The notes: generated from the sequence alone by a model not told the origin. Counted from the first letter of the stretch, positions 51,697-60,514 are shown. The stretch is 64,000 nucleotides of DNA from Thermaurantimonas sp046299575 (GCF_046299575.1 NZ_JBKBHX010000002.1:124001-188000); one strand, 5' to 3'. Program-made: numbers and translations.

Positions 51697-52677
51697 ATGA
51701 GACTCATTCAATTCAGAGAAGCCGTAGCCGAAGCCATGAGTGAAGAAATGCGCAGAGATGAGCGCGTATTTCTCATGGGCGAAGAGGTGGCTGAATACAA
51801 TGGCGCATACAAAGCCTCCAAAGGCATGCTTGATGAATTTGGGCCAAAACGAGTGATTGATACTCCTATTTCCGAACTAGGTTTTGCCGGCATAGGTGTA
51901 GGCGCTGCCATGAATGGCCTGCGACCCATCATCGAATTCATGACGTTTAATTTCTCGCTGGTGGCCATTGATCAGATTATCAACAATGCCGCTAAAATTC
52001 GCCAGATGTCGGGCGGACAGTTTAGCATTCCCATCGTTTTTAGGGGTCCAACGGGTTCAGCTGGTCAGCTTGCTGCTACGCACAGCCAGGCATTTGAGAG
52101 CTGGTATGCCAACTGCCCCGGACTCAAGGTGGTGGTACCATCTAACCCTTACGATGCAAAAGGACTACTCAAATCAGCCATTCGCGATGATGACCCTGTG
52201 ATCTTCATGGAAAGCGAACAGATGTATGGAGACAAAGGAGAAGTGCCTGAAGAAGAATATTTAATCCCTATTGGAAAAGCTGATATTAAGCGTCAGGGCA
52301 CTGATGTTACTATCGTTTCCTTTGGCAAGATCATTAAAGTGGCTTATGCAGCTGCTGATGAATTGGCTAAAGAAGGTATCTCGTGTGAGATCATCGATCT
52401 TCGCACGGTTCGTCCAATCGACTACGATTGTGTGATAAACAGTGTTAAAAAGACCAATCGCCTTGTTATTGTTGAAGAAGCATGGCCTCTCGGAAGCATC
52501 GCCACTGAAGTAGCTTTCGCTGTTCAACGGCTTGCTTTCGACTATCTCGATGCGCCCATACGTCGCATCACAAGTAAAGATACCCCTATGGCTTATGCTC
52601 CAACATTGGTAGAAGCCTACCTGCCTCAGCCAAGAGATGTGATCAAGGCCGTAAAAGAAATTCTATACATCGCTTAA
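51697..52677 (+). CDS. pdhB: Pyruvate dehydrogenase E1 component, beta subunit
   Basis: The 326-residue protein pairs with an E1 alpha subunit to bind thiamine diphosphate and decarboxylate pyruvate for acetyl-CoA. EEVAEYNGAYKASKGMLDEFG, the GAAMNGLRPIIEFMTFNF helix and the C-terminal ITSKDTPMAYAP fit PdhB. No pdhA or E2 gene adjoins it. A strong terminator follows. Confidence 0.93.
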   Translation: MRLIQFREAVAEAMSEEMRRDERVFLMGEEVAEYNGAYKASKGMLDEFGPKRVIDTPISELGFAGIGVGAAMNGLRPIIEFMTFNFSLVAIDQIINNAAKIRQMSGGQFSIPIVFRGPTGSAGQLAATHSQAFESWYANCPGLKVVVPSNPYDAKGLLKSAIRDDDPVIFMESEQMYGDKGEVPEEEYLIPIGKADIKRQGTDVTIVSFGKIIKVAYAAADELAKEGISCEIIDLRTVRPIDYDCVINSVKKTNRLVIVEEAWPLGSIATEVAFAVQRLAFDYLDAPIRRITSKDTPMAYAPTLVEAYLPQPRDVIKAVKEILYIA

Positions 52678-52697
52678 CTCCCATTAGTAGGCTTTAT

Positions 52698-52740
52698 ATC
52701 CCCATCAGAAATTGTCAAATCTGATGGGGATTTCTATTTT
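52698..52740 (+). terminator. Rho-independent terminator after pdhB
   Basis: ATCCCCATCAGA (52698-52709) and TCTGATGGGGAT (52720-52731) are perfect 12-nt arms, followed by TTCTATTTT. Confidence 0.8.
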
Positions 52741-52752
52741 CTACTTGAAGCA

Positions 52753-52772
52753 TCTGTCATATGGCTGACAGA
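52753..52772. promoter_or_regulatory. Palindrome upstream of htpG, candidate stress operator
   Basis: TCTGTCA and TGACAGA are perfect 7-nt arms around TATGGC; another half-site TGTC follows at 52774. It lies about 70 nt before the htpG ATG and after the pdhB terminator, so it is in the htpG promoter region. Confidence 0.5.
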
Positions 52773-52841
52773 ATGTCTTTCGTTCAGTATTTGGCACTTT
52801 ATTCGTCAATTTTACGGCATTCGAAAACCAAAAAAAATAGT

Positions 52842-54734
52842 ATGAGTACAACCGGTAGAATAAGTGTAACAGCCGAAAACATCTTCCCGATTATCAAAAA
52901 ATTCCTCTATTCTGATCACGAAATTTTTTTAAGAGAGCTAATATCCAACGCTGTAGATGCTACTACAAAACTGAAAACTCTAGCTTCCATAGGCGAATTC
53001 AAAGGCGAACTCGGCGATCTAACCATCCAGGTCAAAATCGACAAAAACAAAAAGACCATTACCATTTCAGACCGCGGGGTGGGTATGACAGCCGATGAAA
53101 TCCGTCGGTATATTAATGAAGTAGCCTTCTCAGGTGCTGAAGAGTTTGTAAATAAATACAAAGACAAGGCAGGCGATGCCGGAATCATCGGCCATTTTGG
53201 TCTTGGTTTCTATTCCGCCTTCATGGTGGCTGATAAGGTAGAAATCTACACCAAGTCGTGGACTCAAGGTACTGAAGAAGAAGGTACCCACTGGGAATGT
53301 ACTGGTTCACCCGACTTTGTGATGAAATCAATTCCACGCACTGACCGCGGTACTGATATCGTCCTTCACATTGCTGACGATAGTACTGAGTTTCTCGAAG
53401 ACTATCGCATACGCGACTTGCTGAAGAAATATTGCCGCTTCTTACCTGTACCCATTCAATTTGGCACCAAAGAAATTACCGAGAAGGACGAAAAGGGCAA
53501 AGAGGTTAAAAAGACAGTTCCCGACATTGTAAACAACCCCAATCCTGCCTGGATTAAAAAACCAGCCGACCTCACCCATGAGGATTACATGGCTTTCTAC
53601 CACGAGTTGTACCCTCTCACCTTCGAAGAGCCTCTTTTCTACATTCACCTCAACGTCGATTACCCCTTCAATCTCACCGGAATTCTCTACTTCCCGCGCA
53701 TTAAGCCTATGATGGAGCCTACTAGAAATAAAATTCAGCTCTATCAAAATCAAGTATTTGTGACCGATTCACTGGAAGGGGTAGTTCCTGAGTTTCTCAC
53801 TCTGTTGCACGGTGTAATCGATAGCCGCGACATCCCTCTTAACGTATCGCGCTCATACCTACAGAGTGATGCCAATGTAAAGAAAATCAGCGCGCACATC
53901 ACTAAAAAAGTAGCTGATAAGCTCGAGGAAATGTTTAAAAACAATCGCACTGACTTCGAACAAAAATGGAACGACGTTAAGATCTTCATCGAGTACGGTA
54001 TGCTCTCTGAAGAAAAATTTTACGAGCGAGCCCGCAAATTTGCCCTTTTCCCAACTACTGAAGGTAAGTATTACACCCTTGACGAGCTGCGCAAAAATTT
54101 AATGGACATTCATACCGACAAAGATGGACAGCTCGTATTGCTCTACACTTCTGACAAAGATGCTCAGCATACCTATATCCAAAAAGCCAACAACGCTGGC
54201 TACACAGTACTTGTGCTGGATAGCCCTCTTACTTCACATCTGATCAATCGCCTGGAATACAGCCAGGATGAAAAGCTACGCTTTGCTCGAGTTGATGCTG
54301 GTCCACTTGATCAACTCATCCCTAAGAAAGATTCAGCAAAGCTATCAATACTCTCACAAAAGCAAAAAGACGACCTTCGCGATATTATAGCTAAGGCGGT
54401 AGATAAAGAAAAATTCTCTGTGCGTGTTGAAGACCTCTCTTCTTCCGACGAGCCGATTATTATTACACAGCCCGAGTTTATGCGCCGAATGAAGGAGATG
54501 AACATGATGGGCGGTGGCTTCTACGGTTCCGGTAATCTGCCTGAGAGCTACGACCTCATCGTAAATGCCAATCACCCTATCGCACAGCGCATACTCGATA
54601 CTTCTGATGCCGATAAGCAAAAACAACTGATTCAGCACTGCACTGAGCTGGCCATGCTGCATCAGAACCTGCTCAAAGGTGAAGCCCTTTCAAACTTTAT
54701 TCACCGCAGTATTCAGATGCTAAGTCAAATGTAA
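52842..54734 (+). CDS. htpG: Molecular chaperone HtpG (Hsp90)
   Basis: The 630-residue ATP-dependent chaperone has the GHKL ATP site (LRELISNAVDATTKL, DRGVGMT, GHFGLGFYSAFMVAD), the middle domain with the NVSRSYLQ loop, and a C-terminal dimerisation domain. I use the ATG at 52842; the frame extends upstream through the operator-like palindrome. Length is typical. Terminated by a hairpin with a 16-T tract. Confidence 0.97.
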   Translation: MSTTGRISVTAENIFPIIKKFLYSDHEIFLRELISNAVDATTKLKTLASIGEFKGELGDLTIQVKIDKNKKTITISDRGVGMTADEIRRYINEVAFSGAEEFVNKYKDKAGDAGIIGHFGLGFYSAFMVADKVEIYTKSWTQGTEEEGTHWECTGSPDFVMKSIPRTDRGTDIVLHIADDSTEFLEDYRIRDLLKKYCRFLPVPIQFGTKEITEKDEKGKEVKKTVPDIVNNPNPAWIKKPADLTHEDYMAFYHELYPLTFEEPLFYIHLNVDYPFNLTGILYFPRIKPMMEPTRNKIQLYQNQVFVTDSLEGVVPEFLTLLHGVIDSRDIPLNVSRSYLQSDANVKKISAHITKKVADKLEEMFKNNRTDFEQKWNDVKIFIEYGMLSEEKFYERARKFALFPTTEGKYYTLDELRKNLMDIHTDKDGQLVLLYTSDKDAQHTYIQKANNAGYTVLVLDSPLTSHLINRLEYSQDEKLRFARVDAGPLDQLIPKKDSAKLSILSQKQKDDLRDIIAKAVDKEKFSVRVEDLSSSDEPIIITQPEFMRRMKEMNMMGGGFYGSGNLPESYDLIVNANHPIAQRILDTSDADKQKQLIQHCTELAMLHQNLLKGEALSNFIHRSIQMLSQM

Positions 54735-54758
54735 TCTATTATCCACCTTAATTACTTT

Positions 54759-54806
54759 AATCCCTTTAGCACTATAATTGCTAAAAGGGATTTTTTTTTT
54801 TTTTTT
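54759..54806 (+). terminator. Rho-independent terminator after htpG
   Basis: AATCCCTTTAGCA and TGCTAAAAGGGATT pair with one bulge, followed by a run of 16 T. Confidence 0.85.
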
Positions 54807-54859
54807 AGAGAAATATCATTGCCTTAGGTAAATTTCACTACATTCATACAAAATCTGGA

Positions 54860-54867
54860 TACCTTTG
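54860..54867 (+). promoter_or_regulatory. -7 promoter element of the mannose-1-phosphate guanylyltransferase gene
   Basis: TACCTTTG matches TAnnTTTG exactly and is followed by GC. It lies 21 nt before the ATG at 54889 and includes the TTG at 54865, which is therefore not the start. Confidence 0.55.
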
Positions 54868-54888
54868 CCTGCAACAGAATCTGAATTG

Positions 54889-55974
54889 ATGAATCCAAAC
54901 TTCTTTGCAGTAATTCTCGCAGGCGGAGTAGGCTCTCGTTTCTGGCCTGCTAGTACTCAGGCCCATCCGAAACAATTTCACGACATACTTGGCACTGGCA
55001 GTACACTCATCCAACAAACCTATCAACGCATTTCTCTCATTTGCCCTCCCGAAAACATTCTGGTTTCAACAAGCGTAGAATATATTGACGATGTAAAACA
55101 GCAACTGCCCGATATACCTCAAAATAACATTATGGCAGAGCCAGCTCGCCGAAATACTGCTCCTGCCATAGCTTATGCCGTTTACAAAATCTTCGCAAAA
55201 AATCCCAATGCCTCAGTCCTGATCTGTCCGAGCGATCACCTCATATTGAAAGAATCCGAATTTCACCGCATCGCCACCCTCGGACTCACCCTGTCGCAAA
55301 CTAACGACGTACTCTTTACCCTCGGTATCAAACCTACCCGCCCGGATACCGGATATGGGTATATACAGTACTTACCAGGCCCATCTCTTCACCCTGAAAC
55401 TCGGAAAGTAAAAACCTTCACCGAAAAACCTAATCTCGAACTCGCCAAAATGTTTCTCGAGAGCGGTGATTTTCTATGGAATGCTGGCATCTTTATCTGG
55501 TCTGTACAGTCTTGTCGACGGGCTTTCGAAATGTACCTCCCCGAAATCCATCAAACCTTTGAGCGCGGTCTTCCACTATTTAACACTGACCAGGAAAAAG
55601 CCTACATCCAAAAAGTCTATCCCTCATGCGAGAATCAAAGTGTCGATTATGGCATAATGGAAAAAGCCGACAATGTTCATGTCATCCCCGCTGATCTCGG
55701 CTGGAGCGACCTCGGCACTTGGGGCTCACTCTACGAACACCTGAAATGGGACGAACACGGTAATGCCAAGGTAGGCGCACACATTCTCAGCTTTGACTCC
55801 CGTTCAAACATCATTCGCATCGAAGGTGACAAGGTAGCCGTAATCGACGGCCTCGAGAATTACATCATCGTAGATACTCCACATGCCTTGCTCATTTGCC
55901 GGCGCGAAAACGAACAACTCATCAAAAACTATGTAAACGAAGTTAAAATCCGAGCAGGAGAACGATTCGTATAA
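54889..55974 (+). CDS. manC: Mannose-1-phosphate guanylyltransferase
   Basis: The 361-residue nucleotidyltransferase makes GDP-mannose from GTP and mannose-1-phosphate. The signature VILAGGVGSRFWPAS is at about 9-23, with EKPNLELA and the DYGIMEKAD and DLGWSDLGTW motifs further on. It lacks the C-terminal isomerase domain of bifunctional ManC/AlgA. GDP-mannose feeds surface glycans and glycosylation. It is followed by a 705-nt gap. Confidence 0.93.
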   Translation: MNPNFFAVILAGGVGSRFWPASTQAHPKQFHDILGTGSTLIQQTYQRISLICPPENILVSTSVEYIDDVKQQLPDIPQNNIMAEPARRNTAPAIAYAVYKIFAKNPNASVLICPSDHLILKESEFHRIATLGLTLSQTNDVLFTLGIKPTRPDTGYGYIQYLPGPSLHPETRKVKTFTEKPNLELAKMFLESGDFLWNAGIFIWSVQSCRRAFEMYLPEIHQTFERGLPLFNTDQEKAYIQKVYPSCENQSVDYGIMEKADNVHVIPADLGWSDLGTWGSLYEHLKWDEHGNAKVGAHILSFDSRSNIIRIEGDKVAVIDGLENYIIVDTPHALLICRRENEQLIKNYVNEVKIRAGERFV

Positions 55975-56320
55975 AAATCTTATTCACCCGACAAAGGTAT
56001 CCATAGGCTTTTGAGCACGATTTCCAAAAAGATACTCTAACCCTTTGAAGCAAGGTATTCTTTTTGATTCGACCACTATAAATTAAATCAGTAAATTTTG
56101 GGTTAGCTTCATGAACGGCAGAGCTAGCTGCCTTTGCCACGGTGAATCTCTTGGGAGCTCATTGTTCGATGGGTGCTTAGCTGCGCTTCGCACTGCCGGT
56201 TTCGCCTTCGCTCTACAGGTCTATGAATGTTGACTGAGTTTATAAAACTTTCGTCTGCACATCACGCGGCAGTAGACTCAGTTTGTTTTTAATACATAAA
56301 CATTAAAGAAAATTGTAACC

Positions 56321-56577
56321 AAAAATTTTCTTCGCTTTACTGCATGATCTGCGGAATGCTCCTCTTTAAATCCAACCGATTTAGAAAGGGGCTTTGGGAG
56401 AGTGATTTTTGAGTAAAAAATTAAATGGTTAAGAAGCTTAAACTCTTACAATAACTAAAACGGAATCTTCTTCTTTTTCGATAGCCTTCGGGTTCTACGG
56501 GTAAACTGGTTTAAGGTTAAGAGTTTAGTGTTAGAGGTTTGGCTATGCTTTAAATTATGTTGACCATTTTTAAATTT
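56321..56577. repeat. Dispersed intergenic repeat, copy B
   Basis: Ordered blocks match copy A (14941-15197): TCCTCTTTAAATCCAA, TTAGAAAGGGGCTTTGGG, GAGTGATTTTTGAGT, AATAACTAAAAC, CTGGTTTAAGGTTAAGAG and GTTGACCATTTTTAAA. Both copies lie in convergent gaps in the same orientation. No open frame is conserved. Confidence 0.55.
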
Positions 56578-56614
56578 AAAAAAATTTGAATAAACTGTTT
56601 TCTAAAATAAAAAA

Positions 56615-56652
56615 ACCGCAGAAATGAGTAATTGTAAACTCATCACAGCGGT
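56615..56652 (-). terminator. Terminator after the DUF2911 protein gene
   Basis: ACCGC/GCGGT and ATGAGT/ACTCAT form a two-part stem with an internal loop; the minus strand continues into a T-rich tract. Confidence 0.7.
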
Positions 56653-56679
56653 CTTTTAATGCGTTTTCTAATTAGCGAA

Positions 56680-57576
56680 TTACTTCTTTTTCTTACCAGT
56701 TTTGGTGTTTATACCGGCTTTTTCTCGCCAATCTTTTAGTGAATTCTGAATCATATCCGCATATCCGAAGGGACGACCTGCTGCCTTAGCCTGCTCATTT
56801 CCCATTTTTAGTGCTGTATTTCCGGCATTCACAGCCTCAGCGAAGTTACCTTTCCGGGCTAAGATTTCTCCTTTCAGATAGTGGCTGTACCAGTTGTCAG
56901 GATTTAGCTCAATGGAGCGATTGATGTATTCAAGGGCGCGATCTATCTGAATGTTCTTCGTCAAGAAGTATTGAGCTGAGTTTCGGAACACTCGCCAGTC
57001 GCGGTGGTTTTCCTTTACAGCGCGTTCGATGTTGGCCATAGCCATCTTATCCACCTCTACATCAATGTTTACGGGCACTTTTACATTTTCCCATGCGAGT
57101 ACTATTGTGGCGCCATTTTCGCGCAAGGCATCTACCGAAATTGTAAAGGTCTCTATGATATCGCCTTCAAAAACGTTTGGAACCACATCTACACGAAGCA
57201 CATCCTTTTTTTGGTCATAGCCATCAGAGCCCCATAAGGTGGTGTCTGAATTGAAAATCACTGTCCAACGATCTTCGCGAGGAATAGTGAGCAATCCGTA
57301 TTTACCAGCTGGTAGTTTCTGTCCTTCCACAATGACTTCTGTGCTTAATGAGATGAGTGTGATTCTGTTAGCACCGGTGCGCCAGATTTGGTTGAAAGGC
57401 ACCAATTCCCCAAAAATTTTACGGCCTCTGGCACTTGGGCGCGAGTAGTCAATTGTAATGTCCGTGAGTCCGACTCGCTGTTGAACCACAGCCTTAGGAC
57501 TCGGCTGAGGCAGCTCCTGCCCAACAGTAAAAATTGACAAAGTAGTTGCTGCAAGTATCCAATTGAGGTGTTTCAT
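56680..57576 (-). CDS. Exported DUF2911 protein with TPR-like region
   Basis: The 298-residue protein has a signal peptide (to about TVGQ) and a DUF2911 domain (RVGLTDITIDYSRPSARGRKIFG, IWRTGANR, LPAGKYGLLTIP). The C-terminal third has a TPR-like repeat (RALEYINRSIELNPDNWYSHYLKGEILARKG), and ends in a Lys-rich tail. DUF2911 proteins are common in Bacteroidota; their role is not known to me. The gene stands alone with its own terminator. Confidence 0.85.
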   Translation of the reverse strand: MKHLNWILAATTLSIFTVGQELPQPSPKAVVQQRVGLTDITIDYSRPSARGRKIFGELVPFNQIWRTGANRITLISLSTEVIVEGQKLPAGKYGLLTIPREDRWTVIFNSDTTLWGSDGYDQKKDVLRVDVVPNVFEGDIIETFTISVDALRENGATIVLAWENVKVPVNIDVEVDKMAMANIERAVKENHRDWRVFRNSAQYFLTKNIQIDRALEYINRSIELNPDNWYSHYLKGEILARKGNFAEAVNAGNTALKMGNEQAKAAGRPFGYADMIQNSLKDWREKAGINTKTGKKKK

Positions 57577-57704
57577 CTTTTTCCTTTTTTTGCAAAGTAA
57601 CTTATCAAAAGGTAAAGAGTTTGCTAAAGAATAGAGATTAATATTAAAATAGGATGAAAAATTCCGGATTGAAATCTTTACACCGTGGTAACAATCTAAC
57701 AGAG

Positions 57705-57712
57705 TAAGTTTG
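57705..57712 (+). promoter_or_regulatory. -7 promoter element of the lgt operon
   Basis: TAAGTTTG matches TAnnTTTG exactly and is followed by CA. It lies 24 nt before the ATG at 57737 and excludes the TTG at 57710 as the start. Confidence 0.5.
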
Positions 57713-57736
57713 CAATTGTTTTTTCAACATTACTGT

Positions 57737-58813
57737 ATGAATTTTCACGTTATCACCTGGGATGTGTCGAGGATACTACTGGACCTTGGCATAATCGAGA
57801 TTCGATATTACAGTTTGCTCTTTGCCCTGGGTTTTGTGCTCGGATATTTCATCATGAAACGCATTTTCAAGGAAGAAAATGTACCACTAGAGCAACTCGA
57901 TACTTTGCTTACATACGTAGTAATAGCCACCATCATTGGTGCCCGCTTAGGTCATGTGTTTTTCTACCAGTGGGACTATTACAGTCAGCACCCTGAAGAG
58001 ATTCTGATGGTGTGGGAAGGCGGTTTGGCCAGTCATGGTGCTGCCATAGCTATCATCATTGCACTTATCATTTTTTCAAAAAAAGTTTCCAAACGCTCTT
58101 TCTTTTGGATTATCGACCGCGTTGTGATTACGGTGGCTTTAGGGGGCAGTTTTATCAGATTGGGTAATTTGATGAATTCCGAAATATACGGCAGTCCTTC
58201 AAATAGCGAATCAGCCTTTGTATATGTGAGTCCGGTACGCGACATTTTCGAGCGATTTTTTGGGAATGAGGTGCAGGAAATCACTTTTAAAAAGACAGAC
58301 AAAGTCATAAAAACAGATTCGCTGAACTTGCCCGTGTACGAGGTGAAAATGAAAATTGATCAGCGCGTAGATGGTACTCAAGTGGCAATGCTGGTGAAAA
58401 ATAGACTCTTCCCGTATTTAAGTATGATCGATGCTGACGATCAAAATTTGGTACCAGCTGCTACCAGTAATCCCGAAGTAATAAAGGAAGCTAATGCAAC
58501 TTTTGTAAAATTTGAACTGCTGGCCATACCGCGTATTCCAAGTCAAATCATTGAAGCTGTGGCGTATTTTCTGATTTTTTTAATTCTCTGGTGGCTGTTT
58601 TTCTTCACGAAGTTCAGGTACCAAGAGGGATTTTTGTTCGGAGCTTTTTTGGTTTTGGTATTTGGCTTTCGCTTTGTGATCGAATTTTTCAAAGCCAATC
58701 AAGTGGCTTTTGAAGACAATTTAACGCTTAACATGGGGCAATATCTCAGCATTCCGCTAGTGATAGCTGGTGTAGCTTCGATAGTGTATTCTTTTGTAAA
58801 AAGGAAGGCGTAA
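57737..58813 (+). CDS. lgt: Prolipoprotein diacylglyceryl transferase with long insertion
   Basis: The 358-residue inner-membrane enzyme attaches diacylglycerol to lipobox cysteines, the first step of lipoprotein maturation. Key features are YYSLLFALGF, H100 in GGLASHGA, the signature GGSFIRLGNLMNSEIYG (136-152) and PSQIIEA near 268. Between the last two lies about 113 residues where short Lgt proteins have some 35, so there is a roughly 80-residue periplasmic insertion. It leads an operon with the DUF192, metal-receptor and FKBP genes; the window itself encodes many lipoprotein substrates. Confidence 0.93.
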   Translation: MNFHVITWDVSRILLDLGIIEIRYYSLLFALGFVLGYFIMKRIFKEENVPLEQLDTLLTYVVIATIIGARLGHVFFYQWDYYSQHPEEILMVWEGGLASHGAAIAIIIALIIFSKKVSKRSFFWIIDRVVITVALGGSFIRLGNLMNSEIYGSPSNSESAFVYVSPVRDIFERFFGNEVQEITFKKTDKVIKTDSLNLPVYEVKMKIDQRVDGTQVAMLVKNRLFPYLSMIDADDQNLVPAATSNPEVIKEANATFVKFELLAIPRIPSQIIEAVAYFLIFLILWWLFFFTKFRYQEGFLFGAFLVLVFGFRFVIEFFKANQVAFEDNLTLNMGQYLSIPLVIAGVASIVYSFVKRKA

Positions 58814-58817
58814 AGAC

Positions 58818-59321
58818 ATGGTACATCGACTTATTGCAGTAGCTCTGCTCATCGGAGTTGTTATATCGTGCACTTGTGAAAATGATTCGAAAACCGTGGA
58901 TCCAATAAGTACTACGTACGAACCCAAGTTCAGAGAAGATGGACAGCTGTGGTTTCTCGACGAAAGCGGTAAAGACACCAATCTACGTATCGCTGTAGAG
59001 GTAGCAATGACAGACGAGGAGATTCAGTACGGCATGATGTACCGAAAATCAATGGATGAACTGAAGGGGATGCTCTTTTTGATGAAAAACGAGCGTCCTC
59101 AGTCATTTTGGATGAAAAACACCTACATACCGCTTGATATCATTTACATCAATTCTCAATTTCGCATTGTAAGCATTCAGAAAAACGCTGAGCCACTTAG
59201 TGAAACTTCGCTTCCGAGCTTTGAGCCGGCACTGTATGTGCTCGAGGTTAATGGCGGATTTTGTGACCGTCATAATGTAAAGGTTGGAGATAAGGTCTAC
59301 TTCGAGCATAGGAGGCAATAG
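58818..59321 (+). CDS. DUF192 family lipoprotein
   Basis: The 167-residue protein has a signal peptide and lipobox VISC (C18), then a DUF192 domain with VEVAMTDEEIQYGMMYRKSM, FLMKNERPQSFWMKNTYIPLDIIYI and VLEVNGGF. The family is widespread and its role is unclear. It is 4 nt after lgt and 3 nt before the metal-receptor gene, within one operon. Confidence 0.88.
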   Translation: MVHRLIAVALLIGVVISCTCENDSKTVDPISTTYEPKFREDGQLWFLDESGKDTNLRIAVEVAMTDEEIQYGMMYRKSMDELKGMLFLMKNERPQSFWMKNTYIPLDIIYINSQFRIVSIQKNAEPLSETSLPSFEPALYVLEVNGGFCDRHNVKVGDKVYFEHRRQ

Positions 59322-59324
59322 CCC

Positions 59325-60059
59325 ATGCGTGTCGTAAGCTTAGTACCATCGTTGACAGAACTACTCTACCACCTCAGTGTAAATGTGGTTGGAATTACGA
59401 AGTTTTGCATCCATCCGGCGGAGTGGTATCGAACTAAGCCTCGCGTTGGGGGAACGAAAAATCCTGATATCCAACGTATAAAAGAGCTCAGTCCTGACCT
59501 AATCATTGCGAATAAAGAGGAGAATCGGAAGGAAGACGTTGAGCAGCTCAGCAAACTAAGCCGGGTACTTGTTACAGATATTACCAATATAAAAGATGCA
59601 CTTACAGTTATACGCCTAATCGGCAAAGAGTGCAATGCAGCACATGCTGCCAATTGCCTAGTGCACAGCATCGCTGAACTTTGGAAACCACTGCAAGGCA
59701 GTGCTGATGGTATCAGAGTTCTATACCTGATTTGGCGAAAGCCGTATATGGTTGCAGGTACTGATACTTACATCCATTCCGTTTTGCAGTACTTAGGTTT
59801 TACGAATGTGGTTCAGGAGAGCAGGTATCCTCAGCTTGAAGCTCAGGCCATTAGAGATTTACAACCTGATGTAGTTTTCTTATCTTCAGAGCCTTATCCT
59901 TTTCGGGAGAAACACCTCAGTGAGTTAATAGAAATAGCACCTTCAGCAAACGTTCGGCTGGTCGATGGAGAGGCTTTCAGCTGGTATGGCTACAGGATGA
60001 TTCCAGCAGCTGAGTATTTTTACACATTGATTAAGGATTTAAAAAGTATAAAAAAATGA
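59325..60059 (+). CDS. BtuF-like helical-backbone metal receptor (no signal peptide)
   Basis: The 244-residue protein has the two-lobe fold of class III substrate-binding proteins: N lobe with VVSLVPSLTELLYHL and GTKNPDIQRIKELSPDLIIANKEEN, C lobe with RDLQPDVVFLSSEPYPF. It resembles vitamin B12/haem receptors such as BtuF. The N terminus begins directly with the first strand, so it has no export signal and may be cytoplasmic. A GGAGG stands 10 nt before the ATG, a rare Shine-Dalgarno here, though it also encodes the end of the DUF192 protein. Overlaps the FKBP gene by 4 nt. Confidence 0.8.
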   Translation: MRVVSLVPSLTELLYHLSVNVVGITKFCIHPAEWYRTKPRVGGTKNPDIQRIKELSPDLIIANKEENRKEDVEQLSKLSRVLVTDITNIKDALTVIRLIGKECNAAHAANCLVHSIAELWKPLQGSADGIRVLYLIWRKPYMVAGTDTYIHSVLQYLGFTNVVQESRYPQLEAQAIRDLQPDVVFLSSEPYPFREKHLSELIEIAPSANVRLVDGEAFSWYGYRMIPAAEYFYTLIKDLKSIKK

Positions 60060-60514
60060 CTTCTTCGTATCGGTTTTTCGCGTTTTTCTTAAGCTTTGTA
60101 GTATCAGCAATAGGCTGCAGCAAGAAAGACGATCAGGCGGAAAAGGATGATGAATTGATTCGCAACTATCTGGCCCAGAATGGCCTGGAGGCCACACGTA
60201 CCAGTAGCGGACTGTATTACTTGATTTCTGAACAGGGCACAGGGCAATTTCCGACGATCGACAGTCGTGTGCGTGTGGTGTACAAAGGCTACTTGCTCAA
60301 CGGAACTGTGTTTGACGAAACTGATCCTGCTGGTTTGGAGTTTGACTTGCGTGCTGTTATTGCCGGATGGCAGGAAGGGCTTACCTACTTCAGAGAGGGT
60401 GGCAAGGGAAAGTTATTCATCCCATCGAGACTGGGATACGGTAAGCAATCGGTTGGCAACATTCCGCCAAACAGTGTTTTGATTTTCGACATTTATCTGC
60501 TGAAAGTTCGGTAA
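60056..60514 (+). CDS. FKBP-type peptidyl-prolyl isomerase lipoprotein
   Basis: The 152-residue protein has a signal peptide and lipobox AIGC (C21), followed by an FKBP domain: RVVYKGYLLNGTVFDETD, the ELL-type tryptophan loop VIAGWQEGL, and GYGKQSVGNIPPNSVLIFDIYLL. It helps fold proteins in the periplasm. It is the last gene of the lgt operon (ATGA overlap with the metal-receptor gene). Confidence 0.92.
   Translation: MTSSYRFFAFFLSFVVSAIGCSKKDDQAEKDDELIRNYLAQNGLEATRTSSGLYYLISEQGTGQFPTIDSRVRVVYKGYLLNGTVFDETDPAGLEFDLRAVIAGWQEGLTYFREGGKGKLFIPSRLGYGKQSVGNIPPNSVLIFDIYLLKVR

Larger units (their letters stand above)
55975..56679. other. Long convergent gene-free gap
   Basis: This 705-nt gap lies between manC and the DUF2911 gene. 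It contains no credible gene. Near 56231-56280 the arms ACTGAGT and ACTCAGT flank a GTCTGC...GCAG hairpin. The part 56160-56220 is locally GC-rich (GCTGCGCTTCGCACTGCCGG), possibly a decayed element. Dispersed repeat copy B fills 56321-56577, and the terminator of the minus-strand gene is at 56615. Confidence 0.6.

Noticed and set aside
56231..56280. ACTGAGT/ACTCAGT hairpin as a terminator of manC
   Set aside because: It is about 260 nt past the stop and has no T-run directly after the stem; it may be part of a decayed element instead.
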